Assembly (NCBI RefSeq): GCF_014077625.1
Contig: NZ_JACFXU010000014.1
Coordinates: 186,001-250,000, forward strand
Origin: Sediminihaliea albiluteola
Lineage (GTDB): Bacteria > Pseudomonadota > Gammaproteobacteria > Pseudomonadales > Halieaceae
Reading direction: 5' to 3'
Length of the DNA stretch: 64,000 nt
The translations under genes and the position numbers were made by a program. The notes under the pieces were generated by a model that had not been told where the DNA came from, did not search any database, and saw only the letters and a list, made by a program, of their open reading frames with translations. Position 1 is the stretch's first letter, and each line of letters starts with the position of its first letter. Shown in pieces: positions 40,099 through 48,512 of the stretch.

Positions 40099-40640
40099 AA
40101 AGTCTCTCCATGGAGGGATGAGTCGTGCAGCCAAGCTGCATGACGGGGCGCTTTTTTGGTTTTGCTCCACTCCTCAAGCATAGCCGGTGCCACATCGCGT
40201 AACTGTTGTAGCTCTTGCTCAGTGGCAGTATTGGCAACCAACTCCAAGCGGTGACCATTGGGGTCGCGAAAATAAATAGAGTGAAATATGCCGTGATTGG
40301 TCGGGCCAATGACCTCCAAACCCTGTGCAAGGAGGGATTCTTTGGCAGCATTCAAGGCATTCATATCAGCGACTTCAAAAGCGATATGCTGAACCCAATC
40401 TGGCGTGTTGCTATCGAAGCCCATGGGGGCGGAGTTAGGCAGTTCAAAAAAGGCCAAGACATTGCCCATACCCGCATCCATAAATACATGCATGTAAGGA
40501 TCCGCTGCACCTGTTGAAGGTACTCTGTCTTCAGCAATAGCCAGCACAAAGTCCATGTTCAGTACCCGCTGATAAAACGCTACGGTCTCCTTCGCATCGT
40601 GACATCGATAGGCGACGTGGTGAATTCGCTTGAGCTGCAT
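40095..40640 (-). CDS. VOC-superfamily metalloprotein in the tyrosine operon
   Basis: 181 residues from ATG 40640, which has GAGGAG five bases upstream. Two beta-alpha-beta-beta-beta modules with likely metal ligands H7 (RIHHVAY), E67 (LAFFELP), H90 (VQHIAFEV) and E137 (GHRLELVA). This is the layout of glyoxalases and type I extradiol dioxygenases. It sits between hppD and the hydrolase, exactly where homogentisate dioxygenase is expected. Whether it opens the homogentisate ring or has another role is open. Confidence 0.85.
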   Translation of the reverse strand: MQLKRIHHVAYRCHDAKETVAFYQRVLNMDFVLAIAEDRVPSTGAADPYMHVFMDAGMGNVLAFFELPNSAPMGFDSNTPDWVQHIAFEVADMNALNAAKESLLAQGLEVIGPTNHGIFHSIYFRDPNGHRLELVANTATEQELQQLRDVAPAMLEEWSKTKKAPRHAAWLHDSSLHGETL

Positions 40641-40649
40641 AAGCACTCC

Positions 40650-41735
40650 TCAGCTGACTTTATCGCCAGCGCTAATGACCCCGCGCCGCAATTGATCGCG
40701 CTCTATAGATTCAAACAGCGCTTGGAAATTGCCCTCACCAAAGCCTTCATCTTTTTTGCGCTGAATAAATTCAAAGAAAATCGGGCCTATGAGGGTCTCG
40801 GAAAATATCTGCAGCAGCAGCCGCGGGCTGTCGCCGGCGGTAGAGCCATCTAACAAAATACCACGAGACTGTAATTCATCTAGCGGCTCACCGTGGCCCG
40901 GTAAGCGCTGCTCTAACATCTCGTAGTAGGTGTCAGGCGGAGCGCTCATAAATGACATGCCATTGGCTTTGAGTTTATCCCAGGCCTCGTACAGGTCTGC
41001 GCAAGAAAAAGCGATGTGCTGTATGCCTTCGCCGTTGTATGCCATCAGATATTCTTCTATTTGCCCTTCTCCGCCAGCCTCTTCGTTGAGCGGAATGCGG
41101 ATCTTTCCGTCTGGGGCCGACATCGCCTTAGAACGTAGGCCAGTGTATTCACCTTTGATATCGAAGTAGCGAATTTCACGAAAGTTAAACAGCTTTTCGT
41201 AGTAGCTCGCCCAGTAAGTCATGCGGCCGCGGTACACATTGTGCGTGAGATGATCAATGGCTTTAAAACCACAGCCTTCGGGGTGAATATCGCTGTTGGC
41301 TAGGTACTCAAAATCGATGTCATAGATAGAGAGTTCGTCATCATAGCGGTCAATTAAATATAGGATAGCTCCGCCAATGCCGCGGATCGCCGGCAGTTTT
41401 AACTCCATAGGGCCGGTGTGAACCTCAACCGGCTGCGCACCTAAATCCAGTGCTCGCTGATAGGCCTTGGCGGCATTTTTTACCCGAAAGCCCATACCGC
41501 AAGCGGAAGGCCCATGTTCTTCAGCATAGTATGAAGCTGGGCAGTGCTGCTCGTAATTGACGATAAAGTTGATGCCGCCTTGACGCCATAGATCCACATC
41601 TTTTGAACGGTGCCTAGCAATATGACTAAAGCCCATGGTGCTAAAGACCGGCTCCAGAATACCGCGCTCAGCCGCTGCGTACTCCACGAATTCAAAGCCA
41701 TCTAAGCCCATCGGGTTGGCAAATAGCTCGCTCAT
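40650..41735 (-). CDS. hppD: 4-hydroxyphenylpyruvate dioxygenase
   Basis: 361 residues. Iron facial triad H162 (AIDHLTHNV), H240 (IQHIAF) and E322 (FFEFIQR), and the C-terminal [17 protein letters not shown] helix gate. Makes homogentisate from 4-hydroxyphenylpyruvate. ATG 41735 gives the family N-terminus; a start at 41753 is possible. First gene of the operon hppD-VOC-fah-maiA-hydroxylase, 9 bp before the VOC gene. Confidence 0.97.
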   Translation of the reverse strand: MSELFANPMGLDGFEFVEYAAAERGILEPVFSTMGFSHIARHRSKDVDLWRQGGINFIVNYEQHCPASYYAEEHGPSACGMGFRVKNAAKAYQRALDLGAQPVEVHTGPMELKLPAIRGIGGAILYLIDRYDDELSIYDIDFEYLANSDIHPEGCGFKAIDHLTHNVYRGRMTYWASYYEKLFNFREIRYFDIKGEYTGLRSKAMSAPDGKIRIPLNEEAGGEGQIEEYLMAYNGEGIQHIAFSCADLYEAWDKLKANGMSFMSAPPDTYYEMLEQRLPGHGEPLDELQSRGILLDGSTAGDSPRLLLQIFSETLIGPIFFEFIQRKKDEGFGEGNFQALFESIERDQLRRGVISAGDKVS

Positions 41736-41762
41736 CTCAACCTCAGTCAGCACTACTTTGTG

Positions 41763-41835
41763 TTTGATATAAAGAGCTTAGCTTTGATATGCCGGTGTTT
41801 TTATTCTATTTGTAGCTATAAAAGTTTATTTGTAG
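41763..41835. promoter_or_regulatory. Paired direct repeats in the hppD/Lrp divergent promoter
   Basis: TTTGATAT occurs at 41763-41770 and 41783-41790; ATTTGTAG at 41808-41815 and 41828-41835. Each pair is spaced exactly 20 bp, two helical turns. Lrp-type regulators wrap DNA over several phased sites, so these are candidate sites for the neighbouring regulator. Confidence 0.45.
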
Positions 41836-41879
41836 GAGGATTCTTGCTGAAAAACTATTCAATATGGTGAAAGACACCG

Positions 41880-42341
41880 ATGAAGCTGGATCAAGTTGAA
41901 CGCGATATTCTCGCGGTACTGCAAACACAAGGCCGTATTTCTAATGTTGAATTAGCTGAACGTGTCGGGCTGTCTGAATCCCCGTGTTTTCGGCGGGTTA
42001 AAGCACTGGAAGAATCTGGCCTGATCGAGGCCTACGCGGCCAAGTTGAACCAGCGCGCTCTGGGTTTACAGGTTACCGCTTTCGTTCAAATCACCCTAGA
42101 GAAACAAGACGATAAAAAGCAGCGCGCTTTTTTGGCTTCGGTAGAGGCCGAAGAGCACATCGTAGAGTGCCATGCTATGAGTGGCTCCCACGATTACTTA
42201 CTAAAAGTTGTGGCTAGAAATATGGATCATTTTTCCGAGCTATCCATGCAGCATATATTGAAGTTTCCCGGCGTCATTAATATTGAATCTAATTTTAGTC
42301 TGATGGCAGTTAAAAATAATATCGGCTTGCCTTTGCGCTAA
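41880..42341 (+). CDS. Lrp/AsnC family transcriptional regulator
   Basis: 153 residues: N-terminal helix-turn-helix (RISNVELAERVGLSESPCFRRVKALEESG, about 19-47) and a C-terminal RAM ligand domain (VECHAMSGSHDYLLKVVARNMDHF). Divergent from the hppD operon, so it probably senses an aromatic amino acid or intermediate and controls that operon. The family often autoregulates. Confidence 0.92.
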   Translation: MKLDQVERDILAVLQTQGRISNVELAERVGLSESPCFRRVKALEESGLIEAYAAKLNQRALGLQVTAFVQITLEKQDDKKQRAFLASVEAEEHIVECHAMSGSHDYLLKVVARNMDHFSELSMQHILKFPGVINIESNFSLMAVKNNIGLPLR

Positions 42342-42475
42342 GCGTCAAGCTGAGTACTTTCTGCAAGCTCCACAGCCTTACTAGCAGGGTATTTTTGTCA
42401 ACATCTTTTACATATTACCAGACCAAAATTCACTCAAGGTGTTTAAGCTCCTGTTATCGCAGGATTTTTTATTTT

Positions 42476-42492
42476 TTGGCACAGGCATTGCG
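42476..42492 (+). promoter_or_regulatory. Sigma-54 promoter of the first PEP-CTERM gene
   Basis: TTGGCACAGGCATTGCG with GG at 42478-42479 and GC at 42490-42491, exactly ten bases apart; -24 TTGGCAC and -12 TTGC match the RpoN consensus. Start of transcription would be near 42503, 46 nt before the start codon. Confidence 0.75.
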
Positions 42493-42548
42493 CTATAAAA
42501 GGCAAGGCATCTATTAAGGCGCCTGTTTATGAAGTAGGGAGTAAGCTC

Positions 42549-43175
42549 ATGAAAATCAAACTAGCAATTACAGGCGCCATGATGCTGGGCACTATAGCTC
42601 TGACGCACCCTAACACAGCAAGCGCACACGCCACGTCCATTGGCTATGAAAACGGTGGCGGTCCAGGTATTGTTAATGTCTGGCTTGGCACTTATAACCA
42701 CAACACAGCCAGTCACCACCTAGAAGGCAGCATGAGCTTGGTCGGGGTCAACGGTAACCCCTATTCAGCAACCACCAACCCATTCACGCTAGGCGCCGGC
42801 GTTGGGCTCGGAGGGACGCCTAAGCCGGCGGGCCTGATAGATGGAGTGACAAACTTCTATGTCCCTAACGGTTGCTTTGGTAACACAGGTGCACTTGTTG
42901 CTACCCCGAACACTTGCGGTAGCGGTGTTGATCACTGGCAAGCCGCTGTATTTTCCGGCTTAAGCGCAGGCGACTACCAATTTAATTGGGTACCGATTGC
43001 CAACCCCACCCAGGAATGGTCTGTAATTAATCAGAACATGAACGGTATATTTACGCTGGGCGGGGTTGTGATTGGTGATGGCGGCAACAACGTACCAGTA
43101 CCAGGTACACTCGCGCTGCTAGGCTTGGGGCTTGCGGGCTTAGGCTTTGCCGGGCGTCGCCGTCGACGCGCCTAA
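42549..43175 (+). CDS. PEP-CTERM secreted protein, VPVPGTL variant
   Basis: 208 residues. Signal peptide (about 1-26, ending NTASA), a Gly/Asn-rich body with one likely disulfide (CFGNTGALVATPNTC), and a C-terminal sorting signal (about 182-208): VPVPGTL, a hydrophobic helix LALLGLGLAGLGFA and RRRRRA. PEP-CTERM proteins are cut and handled by an exosortase (EpsH), which is not in this window. AGGGAG ribosome site. Body has no recognised domain; tentatively a matrix or surface protein. Confidence 0.85.
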   Translation: MKIKLAITGAMMLGTIALTHPNTASAHATSIGYENGGGPGIVNVWLGTYNHNTASHHLEGSMSLVGVNGNPYSATTNPFTLGAGVGLGGTPKPAGLIDGVTNFYVPNGCFGNTGALVATPNTCGSGVDHWQAAVFSGLSAGDYQFNWVPIANPTQEWSVINQNMNGIFTLGGVVIGDGGNNVPVPGTLALLGLGLAGLGFAGRRRRRA

Positions 43176-43200
43176 TTTAACTCACTGACGTACTACAAAG

Positions 43201-43223
43201 CCTCGCTTCGGCGGGGTTTTTTT
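43201..43223 (+). terminator. Rho-independent terminator after PEP-CTERM gene 1
   Basis: CCTCGC, loop TTCG, GCGGGG, then seven T residues (43217-43223). Textbook form. Confidence 0.9.
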
Positions 43224-43611
43224 AGTCCATCAGCTAATAGCTAGTAACAACAGCTCTAAGCCTTAAAGCACCATATCAGGCATCGACCCGCCCCAGTTAG
43301 AAGGTATTCACCACTTATTCTTTCGCGGCCAGCAGACATCAAGTCACAGTCAGGGCTGCAATAGGTGAAATTCTGCAGATAAATTCCTCACTGCATAGCC
43401 CCCATTTTTCTTATAATTAGCTTATTGGTCTGACCTGACTGATTCATACATCTGCTGTCTCTACCATCTGGCAGCGCGAAAAATAGCGCAGCAAGCCAAA
43501 GCTTTAGCCAATACCAGTCCTGCTCTCGCAGGCAGCCTTTAGCGGCCTAAAGACCCGACAAACGACAAGTTTCTTTAACCATCGACTACCACCAGGGAGG
43601 AGTTTCAAAAC
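43224..43611. other. 388-bp gap without a gene
   Basis: I find no convincing open frame, tRNA or strong hairpin. It presumably holds the promoter of the DMT transporter gene, whose GGGAGGAG ribosome site ends the stretch. Confidence 0.5.
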
Positions 43612-44511
43612 ATGACTGGAAAAACCGTCAATAGCGCCATCTTGTTGCTGATTATTGGTAATGCCATTGCCCTAGTCTCGGATGTCCTGATCAAGCTACT
43701 CGGCAGCGACACCCCGGTCTTCCAGTTTGCTTTTATCCGCTGTGCCATTACCTTGCTGCTACTTTTACCGCTGTGGAAACAGATCAACCACGCTAGGCTA
43801 TTTGAAGGGGCAGCGGTGCATTTTTTCCGTGCACACGCACACCTTGCTGGCATCGCCTGCATGGTGATCGCACTAGGCTCACTGCCATTGGCTACCGCTA
43901 ATGCGATTTTCTATGTTGCCCCGATTCTGGTCATGCTGCTCTCGGTGTTTATTTTTCGGGAGTCCTTAACCCGCTTGAGCCTGCTGGCCGTGTTCTGTGG
44001 CTTTGCCGGCATCGTTGTTATTTTGCGACCTGTGGAGTTTAACTGGGCGGCGATTATGGCCTTGGGCTCAGCCGCGTCCCTTGCTATCAACGCGGTAATG
44101 GTGCGCATGCTGCCCAAGCAACAGTCCACCGTGCACACTTTATTCCTCACTTATTTGATGGTTTTGCCCGCCAGTTTTCTGTTGATGCTCTACGAGGGCG
44201 CGCCCTGGAATCCACTCATCATGAAAACCGCTATTGGATCAGCAGTGTTGATTTTAGCTTACAACGTGACCGTCATACTGGCCTACCGACAAGTGGCGGC
44301 CAACCAAGTCACCAGTGCTGAATACACCGGCTTGATTTGGGCTGTGGCGATTGGCTGGCTGTGGTTTGATGAAGTCCCCGACCTGTGGTTCGTCTTAGGT
44401 AGCTGCATGATTGTTATCCCACTTATCCTCATCAGCCTGAAGCAGCGTCGCCTGTCCCGGGCAGAAAGTCACTTTGTCACTATGAGCGACCTCCCTGACA
44501 GTAGCCAATAA
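43612..44511 (+). CDS. DMT-superfamily (EamA) transporter
   Basis: 299 residues with ten hydrophobic helices in two five-helix repeats, the EamA pattern: LLLIIGNAIALVSDVLIKLL begins repeat 1; FNWAAIMALGSAASLAINAVMVRML begins repeat 2. Inner-membrane exporter of metabolites or amino-acid-like compounds; substrate not inferable. GGGAGGAG ribosome site before ATG 43612. Stands alone. Confidence 0.9.
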   Translation: MTGKTVNSAILLLIIGNAIALVSDVLIKLLGSDTPVFQFAFIRCAITLLLLLPLWKQINHARLFEGAAVHFFRAHAHLAGIACMVIALGSLPLATANAIFYVAPILVMLLSVFIFRESLTRLSLLAVFCGFAGIVVILRPVEFNWAAIMALGSAASLAINAVMVRMLPKQQSTVHTLFLTYLMVLPASFLLMLYEGAPWNPLIMKTAIGSAVLILAYNVTVILAYRQVAANQVTSAEYTGLIWAVAIGWLWFDEVPDLWFVLGSCMIVIPLILISLKQRRLSRAESHFVTMSDLPDSSQ

Positions 44512-44635
44512 GCTCGTAGCGAGTGTCAGCTTACTTTACAAACTGCTTATGAATACTGTCACTTGGCTTAGTTGCTATGACTAAGACTGATTACAAGTGA
44601 CTGAATATGCTAGACAAAATCACTCTAATATAAAC

Positions 44636-44652
44636 ATGGCCTATATATTGCA
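44636..44652 (+). promoter_or_regulatory. Sigma-54 promoter of the second PEP-CTERM gene
   Basis: ATGGCCTATATATTGCA with GG at 44638-44639 and GC at 44650-44651, ten bases apart; the -12 box TTGCA is perfect and the -24 box TGGCC good. About 85 bp before the gene. Upstream at 44558-44601 is a nested inverted repeat, GTCACTT...AAGTGAC around CTTAGT...ACTAAG, a candidate activator site. Confidence 0.7.
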
Positions 44653-44734
44653 TATTGTAAGGCATATGTAACTAGCAGCCGGAAACTAAGCTCTTTACAT
44701 TAAAACTGTTTAATCGCTAAACCATAAAAGAGCA

Positions 44735-45565
44735 ATGTCTATGAAAACAATTAAAACCGCCATGTCCATCAGCCTTGGGGTGGCTGCATGCTTTGCCCTA
44801 GAGGCCTTCGCCCTGCCCTTGCCTAGCGGTTGGTCTTGTGTAGGTACTTGCGGTACTAACACAGCCGCAGACGGCGATGTTAGCTTGGCACCTGGTTTTA
44901 GTAGCTACCAGTGGATATCAACCAGCAATGCACCCACCGGTGAAGGTCAATTACCTAGTGGCGATACAGGCCAAGAGACCAACGGCTCAGAGGCTTTTAC
45001 GCCCCAGTTCACTGTCGCGTCCGGAGATAATTTAAATTTCTACTTTAACTACATCACTTCAGATGGCGAAGAATACACTGAATATGCTTGGGCTGGCCTA
45101 TTTAATAGTAGCGCAACTTTTGATTCATACCTGTTTACCGCTCGCACTACCCCCAGTGGCAATACGGTGCCAGGTTTCGGCCTACCCGGCTTGGGCTCAG
45201 GGGTCAGCTTGTCACCCTCGAGCACTGCAATCAACCCAGGGGCCACTAACTTCTCCCCTCTAGGATTGAGCTCTGGGGACTGCTATTTGGGACCAACCGA
45301 GGGCTGTGGTAGTACCGGTTGGATTCAGATGAGCTATTCATTCCAAAGTGCTGGCACCTACTCCTTGGGCTTTGGAGTAACCAATGCACTCGATGAAGCC
45401 TTCAATACAGCTTTTGCTTTTGCAGGGGTGTCGATTAACGATGTGCCAATTATCGTTGACCCTCCCACTAATGCAGTACCAACTCCCACCAGCCTATTAC
45501 TACTTGGCTTGGGCCTAGCCTTACTTGGCTTTCAACGCAGGGGCCAAGGCCGTCTTGATGCTTAG
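44735..45565 (+). CDS. PEP-CTERM secreted protein, VPTP variant
   Basis: 276 residues. Signal peptide (1-27, LGVAACFALEAFA), then a beta-rich body beginning GWSCVGTCGTNTAADGDV and including LNFYFNYITSDGEEYTEYAWAGLF, which resembles the NF038132-type PEP-CTERM proteins. The tail is AVPTPTSLLLLGLGLALLGF then QRRGQGR (about 247-276), the sorting signal with VPTP in place of VPEP. ATG 44735 or 44741 may be the start. Ended by hairpins at 45559-45579 and 45588-45626. Confidence 0.85.
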   Translation: MSMKTIKTAMSISLGVAACFALEAFALPLPSGWSCVGTCGTNTAADGDVSLAPGFSSYQWISTSNAPTGEGQLPSGDTGQETNGSEAFTPQFTVASGDNLNFYFNYITSDGEEYTEYAWAGLFNSSATFDSYLFTARTTPSGNTVPGFGLPGLGSGVSLSPSSTAINPGATNFSPLGLSSGDCYLGPTEGCGSTGWIQMSYSFQSAGTYSLGFGVTNALDEAFNTAFAFAGVSINDVPIIVDPPTNAVPTPTSLLLLGLGLALLGFQRRGQGRLDA

Positions 45566-45587
45566 TGCTTAACTAAGCACAATGATC

Positions 45588-45626
45588 AGCCAAGCGTGAA
45601 TCACAACACTGCTTCACGCTTTGGCT
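45588..45626 (+). terminator. Terminator-like hairpin between PEP-CTERM gene 2 and the flavoprotein
   Basis: AGCCAAGCGTGAA (45588-45600) pairs with TTCACGCTTTGGCT (45613-45626) with one bulged T. Convergent genes on both sides, so it may serve both strands. A second stem, TGCTTAGT/ACTAAGCA (45559-45579), overlaps the stop codon. Confidence 0.65.
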
Positions 45627-45684
45627 TGTTCCCTTTAGTAAGCACGACTGAAACCACTAGCCCTAGCCTGCAGGCAGCATGCAA

Positions 45685-46905
45685 CTACACAAACTCCGCA
45701 GCAGCCGCTGCTGAAGACCAAGCCCACTGAAAGTTAAAGCCGCCCAGCCAGCCGCTAACATCTACCGCCTCACCGATAAAATACAAACCTTTTTGCTTGT
45801 TAGCCTCTAAGGTTTTGGACGATAACTCAGAAGTGCACACACCGCCTAGGGTAACTTCTGCCGTGCGATAACCTTCGGTGCCAGAGGGCTTTACCTGCCA
45901 GTTGTGCAAGCTATGGGCGATGCTTTGCAGCCTTTCGTTTTTAATATCAGCCATGGCCTTATTCTGTTCCTCAGGCCAATATCGCTGGGCAAACTCCTGA
46001 ATCAGTTTTTTTGAAAAAAAGTACTGCAGCACGGTGCTGACATATTGGCCGCTACCCTGTTGTTTTTTCTCTAACAAAAATTCAAAGAGATTTTCATAGG
46101 GCAGCAAATTGATCGCTACCGTCTGACCTGGCTGCCAATAATTGGACAGCTGCAAGATAGCCGGCCCGCTTAAACCGCGGTGAGTAAACAGCACAGCTTC
46201 TGTAAAACTTGGCTGCTTCTCCGGCCCAGCCTTGTCGCCCAATAGCTGTACATGACACTCGAGTGCCAAACCAGAGAGAGACTCACAAATAGTTTTAATA
46301 TCACCAGTAAAGGTAAAGGGCACTAAACCTGCTCGCCGAGGCAGAGTCTTTAAACCAAACTGTTCTGCGACTTGGTAGGCAAATGCTGATGAGCCCATGG
46401 TAGGAATGGATAAGCCCCCCGTTGCAATGACTAAGGACTGACAGTCAAACTCAGCGCAGGAGCTTTGCAATCTGAAACCTGCTGCAGTCCTTGTCACTGC
46501 ATTGATATCAACCTGTGTTTTTAATACTGCTCCAGCTTGTTCGCACTCGCTGAGCAACATGTTCAGGATGTCTTTAGCGCTATCATCACAAAACAGCTTT
46601 CCTAGATCTCGCTCATGATAGGGAATACCGTACTCTAAAACTTTGCCAATAAAATCCCAATTGCTATAACGCTTTAAGGCAGATTTACAAAAGTGTGGGT
46701 TCTCACTAATAAAGTTCTTATCGCTAACTTCCAAGTTGGTAAAGTTGCATCGCCCGCCGCCAGACATTAATATTTTGCGCCCCGGCTTATTGGATTTTTC
46801 CAATATCAGCACTGTGCGCCCACGCTGGGCTGCCAATGCTGCGCACATCAAACCTGATGCGCCCGCCCCGATAATTATGACATCTGCTTTTTGCACATTC
46901 ACCAC
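45685..46905 (-). CDS. HI0933/YhiN-family flavoprotein
   Basis: 406 residues. FAD-binding Rossmann start ADVIIIGAGASGLMCA (7-22), then GRKILMSGGGRCNFTN, the family signature, and the C-terminal GLYFIGEAVDVSGWLGGFNFQWAWSS. NAD(P)/FAD oxidoreductase; one relative (BaiN) reduces bile-acid intermediates in clostridia, but most members are uncharacterised. GTG-free ATG start at 46905. Divergent from the cytochrome peroxidase gene. Confidence 0.92.
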   Translation of the reverse strand: MVNVQKADVIIIGAGASGLMCAALAAQRGRTVLILEKSNKPGRKILMSGGGRCNFTNLEVSDKNFISENPHFCKSALKRYSNWDFIGKVLEYGIPYHERDLGKLFCDDSAKDILNMLLSECEQAGAVLKTQVDINAVTRTAAGFRLQSSCAEFDCQSLVIATGGLSIPTMGSSAFAYQVAEQFGLKTLPRRAGLVPFTFTGDIKTICESLSGLALECHVQLLGDKAGPEKQPSFTEAVLFTHRGLSGPAILQLSNYWQPGQTVAINLLPYENLFEFLLEKKQQGSGQYVSTVLQYFFSKKLIQEFAQRYWPEEQNKAMADIKNERLQSIAHSLHNWQVKPSGTEGYRTAEVTLGGVCTSELSSKTLEANKQKGLYFIGEAVDVSGWLGGFNFQWAWSSAAAAAEFV

Positions 46906-46997
46906 TAAATAGAATTTAACAATTGGCTTAATCGGCCTTTGTTGCTTTCAGCACTATAACTTTGATCATTATACTCTCAGCCTTATGGAGTGAATAA

Positions 46998-47966
46998 GTG
47001 AGAAACCTATTTTTAAATCCCATCTCGGTTTTATTATTAGCCTTGAGCTCTCAACCAGCGCTCAGTGAGGAGCTGCAAAGTCAGGCTAATGCCCTATTTG
47101 GCCCCATTCCCAGCACCATGCCTGGCAGTGAAAATGACAGCGCAGAGAAAATAGCCCTCGGCAAAGAGCTCTATTTCGACCAGCGCCTATCGGTCAACAA
47201 CAGTCAATCCTGTAACAGCTGTCACGATGTAGCTAATCATGGCACAGGAGTGGACAACAAGGCCCTCTCGCCCGGGGCAATAGAAGGCGCCTTTGGGACA
47301 CGCAACTCACCCACTGTGTGGAACGCCGGCTTTCAAAGTACTCAGTTTTGGGATGGCCGTGCAGCCGACTTAACTGAGCAAGCCATGGGCCCCATACTAA
47401 ACCCCGTCGAAATGGCTATGCCTTCTGAGCAAGCCGTGGTGGACAAACTCGCCGACATCACAGAGTACCAAGATGCATTCAACAGCGTATTCAAAGATGA
47501 TGGCGGCTTGAGCTTCTACAATATCGCTGAGGCCATAGCTGCCTTTGAGCGCACTTTAATCACCAAAGATCGCTTCGATGATTACATGTTGGGTGATAAA
47601 GACGCACTAACTGCGCTTGAAAAGAAAGGCCTGCAAACCTTTATCAATACCGGCTGTGCGGCTTGCCACAATGGCCCACTTTTAGGTGGTAACAACCTCC
47701 AAAAGATGGGTTTGGTTAATGCCTATGAAAATCAAAGCGATCAAGGTTTGTTTGATTTAGACAACAAGCCGGCTAGCAAAATGCTATTTAAAACGCCTAT
47801 GCTGCGAGATGTTGCTAGAACCGCCCCTTACTTTCATGACGGCTCGGTTAACAGTTTAGAAGAAGCTATTGAGCAAATGGCTTGGCTACAGCTAGGCAAA
47901 GAATTAAGTGAGGAAGAAACTACTGCGATTAGCGCTTTCTTAAAAGCCCTGACGCATACTTTTTAA
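46998..47966 (+). CDS. Dihaem cytochrome c peroxidase
   Basis: 322 residues with a signal peptide (1-23). Two haem c sites: CNSCH (C72/C75/H76) and CAACH (C220/C223/H224). The RNSPTVWNAGFQSTQFWDGRA and TPMLRDVARTAPYFHDGS segments are typical of the CcpA/MauG family. Reduces hydrogen peroxide in the periplasm with electrons from a small cytochrome c or azurin. Ends at a strong terminator. Confidence 0.95.
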   Translation: MRNLFLNPISVLLLALSSQPALSEELQSQANALFGPIPSTMPGSENDSAEKIALGKELYFDQRLSVNNSQSCNSCHDVANHGTGVDNKALSPGAIEGAFGTRNSPTVWNAGFQSTQFWDGRAADLTEQAMGPILNPVEMAMPSEQAVVDKLADITEYQDAFNSVFKDDGGLSFYNIAEAIAAFERTLITKDRFDDYMLGDKDALTALEKKGLQTFINTGCAACHNGPLLGGNNLQKMGLVNAYENQSDQGLFDLDNKPASKMLFKTPMLRDVARTAPYFHDGSVNSLEEAIEQMAWLQLGKELSEEETTAISAFLKALTHTF

Positions 47967-47993
47967 GCTTCAACTTAAGCTTTAACAAACAAC

Positions 47994-48034
47994 AAAGCCC
48001 GCGGCCAAAACAATTTTGACCGCGGGCTTTTTTT
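47994..48034 (+). terminator. Strong bidirectional terminator
   Basis: AAAGCCCGCGG (47994-48004) pairs with CCGCGGGCTTT (48020-48030), with an extra CAAAA/TTTTG stem inside, and runs into T residues; the A run on the left serves the opposite strand. Between the peroxidase and the MaoC genes, which converge. Confidence 0.9.
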
Positions 48035-48083
48035 AAAGGTATCGCTAAGCTGCTTAAAGCCGGCTAGCTTTATTCAGCTTCTA

Positions 48084-48497
48084 TTAGCTAGCCAGCTCTA
48101 GGGTTGCAAGTGCCTTAACATGCATCCCCCACTTATCGTTCTGACCGACCACTTCCACTTCCACGGTGTTGCCATCTACCGACTTCACCTCGCCGCTCAT
48201 GGTCATCGTGGTTCCTGGAATATTCGGCGCCCCCAAACGCACGCTGAGCTTGCGAAATACAGCGTCATTTCCCACCCAGTCGCGCAAGTAGCTTTCCGTC
48301 AGCCCCTGGCTCGTTAAGATATTCATGTAAACATCGGGCATGCCACTGGCCTGGGCAAAGGCTTTATCGTGATGCACTTTCTCAAAGTCTCGGGTGGCCA
48401 AAGCGGCGCAAGTCACCAGCGAGCTGGTTACGGGAATGGGGCGCTCTGGCAGAGTCTGGCCCACGCTGATATCACTGCTTTTCAAATTCTGTGTCAT
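48084..48497 (-). CDS. MaoC-type enoyl-CoA hydratase, catalytic-like subunit
   Basis: 137 residues from ATG 48497. Hot-dog fold with the hydratase dyad in ATRDFEKVHHDKAFAQASG (Asp and His of the D-x4-H motif), followed by MPDVYMNILTSQGLTESYL. Pairs with the longer MaoC-like protein 15 bp upstream, as in ChsH1/ChsH2-type heteromeric hydratases of steroid side-chain degradation. Would hydrate the enoyl-CoA made by the acyl-CoA dehydrogenase pair encoded at 54-57 kb. Confidence 0.87.
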   Translation of the reverse strand: MTQNLKSSDISVGQTLPERPIPVTSSLVTCAALATRDFEKVHHDKAFAQASGMPDVYMNILTSQGLTESYLRDWVGNDAVFRKLSVRLGAPNIPGTTMTMSGEVKSVDGNTVEVEVVGQNDKWGMHVKALATLELAS

Positions 48498-48512
48498 GGT
48501 CGTGGTCTCCAC

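Noticed and set aside
39115-40170. 351-residue version of the fumarylacetoacetase
   Set aside because: The first 24 codons overlap the VOC gene; GTG 40098 gives the family start and GTGA overlap.
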